From an uncultured Paraglaciecola sp. (GTDB lineage Bacteria; Pseudomonadota; Gammaproteobacteria; Enterobacterales; Alteromonadaceae), in assembly GCF_913058035.1 (NCBI RefSeq), contig NZ_CAJXPA010000024.1, positions 1 through 34,887 of the forward strand: DNA of 34,887 nucleotides. The letters run 5' to 3'. Both the position numbers and the translations under genes were made by a program. A model generated the notes under the pieces. That model was not told where the DNA came from and searched no databases. It saw only the letters and a list, made by a program, of their open reading frames with translations. Every line of letters begins with the position of its first letter. Position 1 is the stretch's first letter. Shown piece by piece: positions 32,601-34,887 of this stretch.

Positions 32601-32974
32601 TTAGAATGATTTTGTTGTCAAAACTACTGTCTGCTTTACCCATGCCGAATGATTAATAATTGCAGCATCGTATATGTCATCATCTACCGCATCACAATGC
32701 AGTAGCATATGAATAAACTCAGCACCGCTTACACCTCAGCTTTCCAACGCATAACTGACTGCTTGATACGTGACCATGATTGACTAGTGATAATATTTTC
32801 ATTAGGTGGAAATACCTGAAAACCTGAAAAATTTTGAGTATGAAAATGTTTTCTTTCAATATCATCGTCCTACCGACTCCCATTAAATAAATGAAAAAAG
32901 TGATGGGATGCGTGAGAAAAGCGCAAGGTAATACTCCTACATTGTGCCTTATAAAGTTCTTTATTCGGGATTAC
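32601..32974 (-). pseudogene. possible gene remnant of unknown family
   Basis: Minus-strand pieces read as protein-like sequence: KELYKAQCRSITLRF and FSHASHHFF, a TAG at 32870-32872, then NFSGFQVFPPNENIITSQSW and RIKQSVMRWKAEV to a TAA (32729-32731), and after a frame change GAEFIHMLLHCDAVDDDIYD and NHSAWVKQTVV. No family is recognised, and overlapping plus-strand frames also look open in part. It may be a decayed gene; chance cannot be excluded. Confidence 0.3.
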
Positions 32975-33279
32975 TCAAGAGCAATAGGCAAACTGTTGGT
33001 TGTACCTTTATGGCAATATTCTGGCTGTGTTCATCGAGATAACTAGGCAAGATTAGAAACAAATCAATCAAAAACACAATCTATATCCTATTAAAAACAG
33101 TTAATTTCGGACATGTGATCAACAGTTAAACAAACTAACTTTCAAAGCCGAAGCATGCCTATCCGAGTGACTCCAGCCTTACTAACTTGAAGCGAAGCAA
33201 CAAAAAAGTATTTTGTAACAGGCGCTACTCTTTGTGGTTGATTTCTCAGTCATAGACGTGGTTTTGAGGTACTTAAAAA

Positions 33280-33387
33280 ATGAATTTTAACAAATATCAG
33301 AATAATTATGTGGAAACAATTATTCATAATGTAACTGATGAAGAAATTTTCAATTATTACATATTTCATTTCTGGGTAGCCCTTTGA
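33280..33387 (+). CDS. possible small protein, 35 residues
   Basis: ATG 33280 follows GAGGT at 33266-33270 (spacing 9) and opens MNFNKYQNNYVETIIHNVTD, ending FHFWVAL before TGA 33385-33387. The first 27 residues look like a normal soluble N-terminus; the abrupt end suggests either a real microprotein or the truncated start of a lost gene. No family recognised. Confidence 0.3.
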   Translation: MNFNKYQNNYVETIIHNVTDEEIFNYYIFHFWVAL

Positions 33388-33457
33388 GTAAATGTCTACA
33401 CATTTTAAATTACTCATGTATTGATAAAAATTATTTCATGAGCTTTATTAACTGCTA

Positions 33458-33492
33458 TTTTTAACTGCTTATTTAAATAAGCAGTTAAAAAA
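33458..33492. repeat. perfect AT-rich palindrome beside the fasciclin terminator
   Basis: AACTGCTTATTT and AAATAAGCAGTT (33463-33486) form a perfect 24-base palindrome flanked by five T on the left and A on the right, so it could act as a bidirectional terminator. It lies next to the hairpin at 33490-33523. Confidence 0.7.
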
Positions 33493-33523
33493 CTAAAAGA
33501 ACAATCATCTGTTCTTTTAGTTT
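33487..33523 (-). terminator. intrinsic terminator of the fasciclin gene
   Basis: A perfect 14-bp stem, AAACTAAAAGAACA with TGTTCTTTTAGTTT, has a 6-base loop and starts about 18 bases after the stop codon on the minus strand. The stem's end runs into a run of T on that strand. Confidence 0.8.
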
Positions 33524-33541
33524 GGTTCTTCAATTTAAATA

Positions 33542-34045
33542 TTACATTTCAGGAAGAATAACAGTATCAATTACGTGAATTACACCATTTTTAGTGTGCA
33601 AGTCAGTTTGCGTAACATTAGCATTGTTGACCTTCACACCGTCTGAAGTATCAATCATTATGTCACTACCTTGAACAGTAGTCGCTTTACTTAACTTCAC
33701 AACATCTGCTGCCATAACTTTACCCGCAACAACATGGTAGGTCAGGATAGCCACAAGCTTGTCTTTATTTTCAGGCTTTAATAAATCTTCTACCGTACCT
33801 GCTGGTAATTTTGCAAAAGCTGCATTGGTAGGTGCAAATACTGTAAAGGGACCTTCGCTTTGTAAGGTTTCAACTAAACCTGCAGCTTTTACTGCCGCCA
33901 CTAAGGTACTAAATGCAGGATTACTGGCAGCTGTTTCTACAATATCTAATTTCGCTGACTTATGATGCATGGCAGATGCACTAGCCGTAAGGAATGTTAG
34001 GGATAATATCGCAACTGATATAAATTTCGTAAATGACGTTTTCAT
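33542..34045 (-). CDS. secreted fasciclin (FAS1) domain protein
   Basis: The 167-residue protein has a signal peptide ([18 protein letters not shown], cleavage near residue 25) and a single FAS1 domain over the rest. FAS1 signatures are [19 protein letters not shown] (H1), [15 protein letters not shown], and [14 protein letters not shown] (H2). Such single-domain periplasmic proteins are common in marine bacteria and are thought to act in adhesion or stress, but their exact role is unclear. The open frame extends to 34108; ATG 34045 is chosen because GGAGAG precedes it and it begins the signal peptide. Monocistronic, with its own terminator. Confidence 0.9.
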   Translation of the reverse strand: MKTSFTKFISVAILSLTFLTASASAMHHKSAKLDIVETAASNPAFSTLVAAVKAAGLVETLQSEGPFTVFAPTNAAFAKLPAGTVEDLLKPENKDKLVAILTYHVVAGKVMAADVVKLSKATTVQGSDIMIDTSDGVKVNNANVTQTDLHTKNGVIHVIDTVILPEM

Positions 34046-34540
34046 TCTTCTCTCCACAATTTTAACAAAGTTAAGTAAACAATCTTTATGACTAATCTCC
34101 CTTGTCATAAATTAACAAAGCAACATTAAGCACATCATCATTACCTAATAAGTTAATTATTTGATCACAATGCGAAGACGAATGATTAAAAAAACAAGTT
34201 AAAATGAATAAGTGTTTTGAGAAGTCCCCCCCATATCATCATATTTTCATATTTTCATTTGAAACTAATCAAGTACGGAGTGTTCTGTAGTCATTCCTTA
34301 AACACTTACCTTACCGAAGTCACACACGTTTATTGACAAAAAAAAGCCGCCAGACTCAAATCCCATGTAGAACTAAAATTGCTTTGTTAGTGAGCAAATT
34401 TTTTATGACTGGCTTATTAATCGGAAAAATAAGTTTGTTAAAAGAGACATCTGTTGAATACGTCGGGCGCTAAGCGTGCAAATAAAATTAATCATAGCAC
34501 ATGCTTTTACAGCTGAGCATCAGAGTCAAACTGAAGGCAA
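34046..34540. other. intergenic region upstream of the fasciclin gene
   Basis: About 495 bases without a gene. It should contain the fasciclin promoter. A plus-strand TTGACA at 34333-34338 has no convincing -10. The repeated ATTTTCAT units near 34242 are simple sequence. I see nothing else. Confidence 0.5.
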
Positions 34541-34571
34541 TAAAAAAGCCGCTTAACAAATTAAGCGGCTT
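34541..34571 (-). terminator. intrinsic terminator of the tRNA-Glu operon
   Basis: An 11-bp perfect stem AAGCCGCTTAA / TTAAGCGGCTT with a 4-base loop is followed on the minus strand by a run of T, eight bases after the tRNA CCA end. Confidence 0.9.
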
Positions 34572-34578
34572 CGTTATA

Positions 34579-34654
34579 TGGCGTCCCCAAGGGGATTCGA
34601 ACCCCTGTTACCGCCGTGAAAGGGCGGTGTCCTAGGCCTCTAGACGATGGGGAC
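34579..34654 (-). tRNA. tRNA-Glu(UUC)
   Basis: On the minus strand the 76-base gene begins GTCCCCATCGTCTAGAGGCC and ends GGGGACG followed by encoded CCA. The anticodon arm is CCGCC-CTTTCAC-GGCGG, with anticodon TTC reading GAA and GAG codons, and the T arm is CAGGG-GTTCGAATC-CCCTT. Acceptor stem G1-C7 pairs fully with the 3' side. It is one of at least two tandem copies, probably a single transcript ending at the hairpin to the left. Confidence 0.97.
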
Positions 34655-34828
34655 AAAAACTTCTTCAATCGAAAATATTTCGATTAGCTTTTGCAGGAAT
34701 GTTCAAGCATATTGCGCAGATCAAACCATACAAAAACGAAACTTCTATCAAACTATAAATTAACTGGCCTAGGCGGTAGTTAATTATCCTTGTTATCGAA
34801 CTTAAGTTAAATCATTTAACCTAATATT

Positions 34829-34887
34829 TGGCGTCCCCAAGGGGATTCGAACCCCTGTTACCGCCGTGAAAGGGCGGTGTCCTAGGC
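34829..34887 (-). tRNA. tRNA-Glu(UUC), second copy, cut by the window edge
   Basis: The 59 bases present are identical to the matching part of the first copy, including CCA, T arm and the TTC anticodon arm; the 5' part lies beyond the window. The 174-base spacer between the copies contains AATTAACT (34758-34765) pairing with AGTTAATT (34778-34785), and ATCGAAA pairing with TTTCGAT near 34667, which may be processing structures. Confidence 0.95.

Larger units (their letters stand above)
31955..33489. other. about 1.5 kb without a convincing gene
   Basis: The stretch is AT-rich. It contains a pentanucleotide repeat (32394-32421), two copies of CTGTTTAATT (32021 and 32191) about 170 bases apart, small stem-loops (CCGATA/TATCGG near 32259, TAGGC/GCCTA near 32346), a coding-like remnant on the minus strand (32601-32974), and a 35-codon frame at 33280-33387. 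A 73-residue minus frame at 32211-32432 runs through the repeat and has no ribosome site, so I do not call it. Confidence 0.6.

Overview
The window is chromosomal DNA of a marine gammaproteobacterium, most likely an Alteromonadaceae member of the Glaciecola/Paraglaciecola/Alteromonas type. The basis is protein-level resemblance of RecA, MutS, PyrG, Eno, LeuABCD and Cca to gammaproteobacterial forms, moderate-to-low GC, and an all-alpha dUTPase, an HD-GYP protein and secreted S9 and M28 peptidases, which fit this group. No insertion sequence, prophage or CRISPR array is visible.

Layout. 1-8122: recA (SOS promoter with a LexA box), pncC, mutS, then a gap holding a decayed MAPEG-family gene, then pyrG-eno. 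The rpoS-to-ftsB block that usually lies between mutS and eno in related bacteria is absent. 8123-13909: an unknown gene, then a complete leucine operon: a leader peptide with four consecutive Leu codons, an attenuator, and leuA-leuB-leuC-leuD. 14026-15812 (minus strand): a decayed three-gene cluster encoding a membrane LytTR regulator, a CPBP-family membrane protein and a PspB-like small membrane protein. It is interrupted by four in-frame stop codons with no frameshift seen in the coding parts. 15984-19149: two secreted hydrolases, a PF00756-like esterase and an M28 peptidase whose best start codon is ATT. 19344-21770: a zinc-ribbon protein and a KefB/C-type antiporter.

22253-25426: an HD-GYP protein with a degenerate active site faces a gspA-gspB pair. 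The GspB N-terminus carries the same small domain (DUF3391-like) that starts the HD-GYP protein, suggesting a link between cyclic-di-GMP signalling and type II secretion assembly. 25615-29776: cca (its HD motif changed to HY), a dUTPase and a secreted prolyl-oligopeptidase-type peptidase. 29970-31933: a DUF6624 lipoprotein-sized secreted protein and an APC permease. 31955-33541 is about 1.6 kb without a convincing gene; it holds a GGTTT microsatellite, a possible gene remnant and strong palindromes. The window ends with a fasciclin-domain protein and two tRNA-Glu(UUC) copies, the second cut by the window edge.

The strongest candidates for a second look are the nonsense-riddled LytTR/CPBP/PspB-like cluster, the domain shared by the HD-GYP protein and GspB, the leu attenuator, and the altered catalytic motifs in Cca and the HD-GYP protein. 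All functional calls are by recognition of sequence motifs without database searches.
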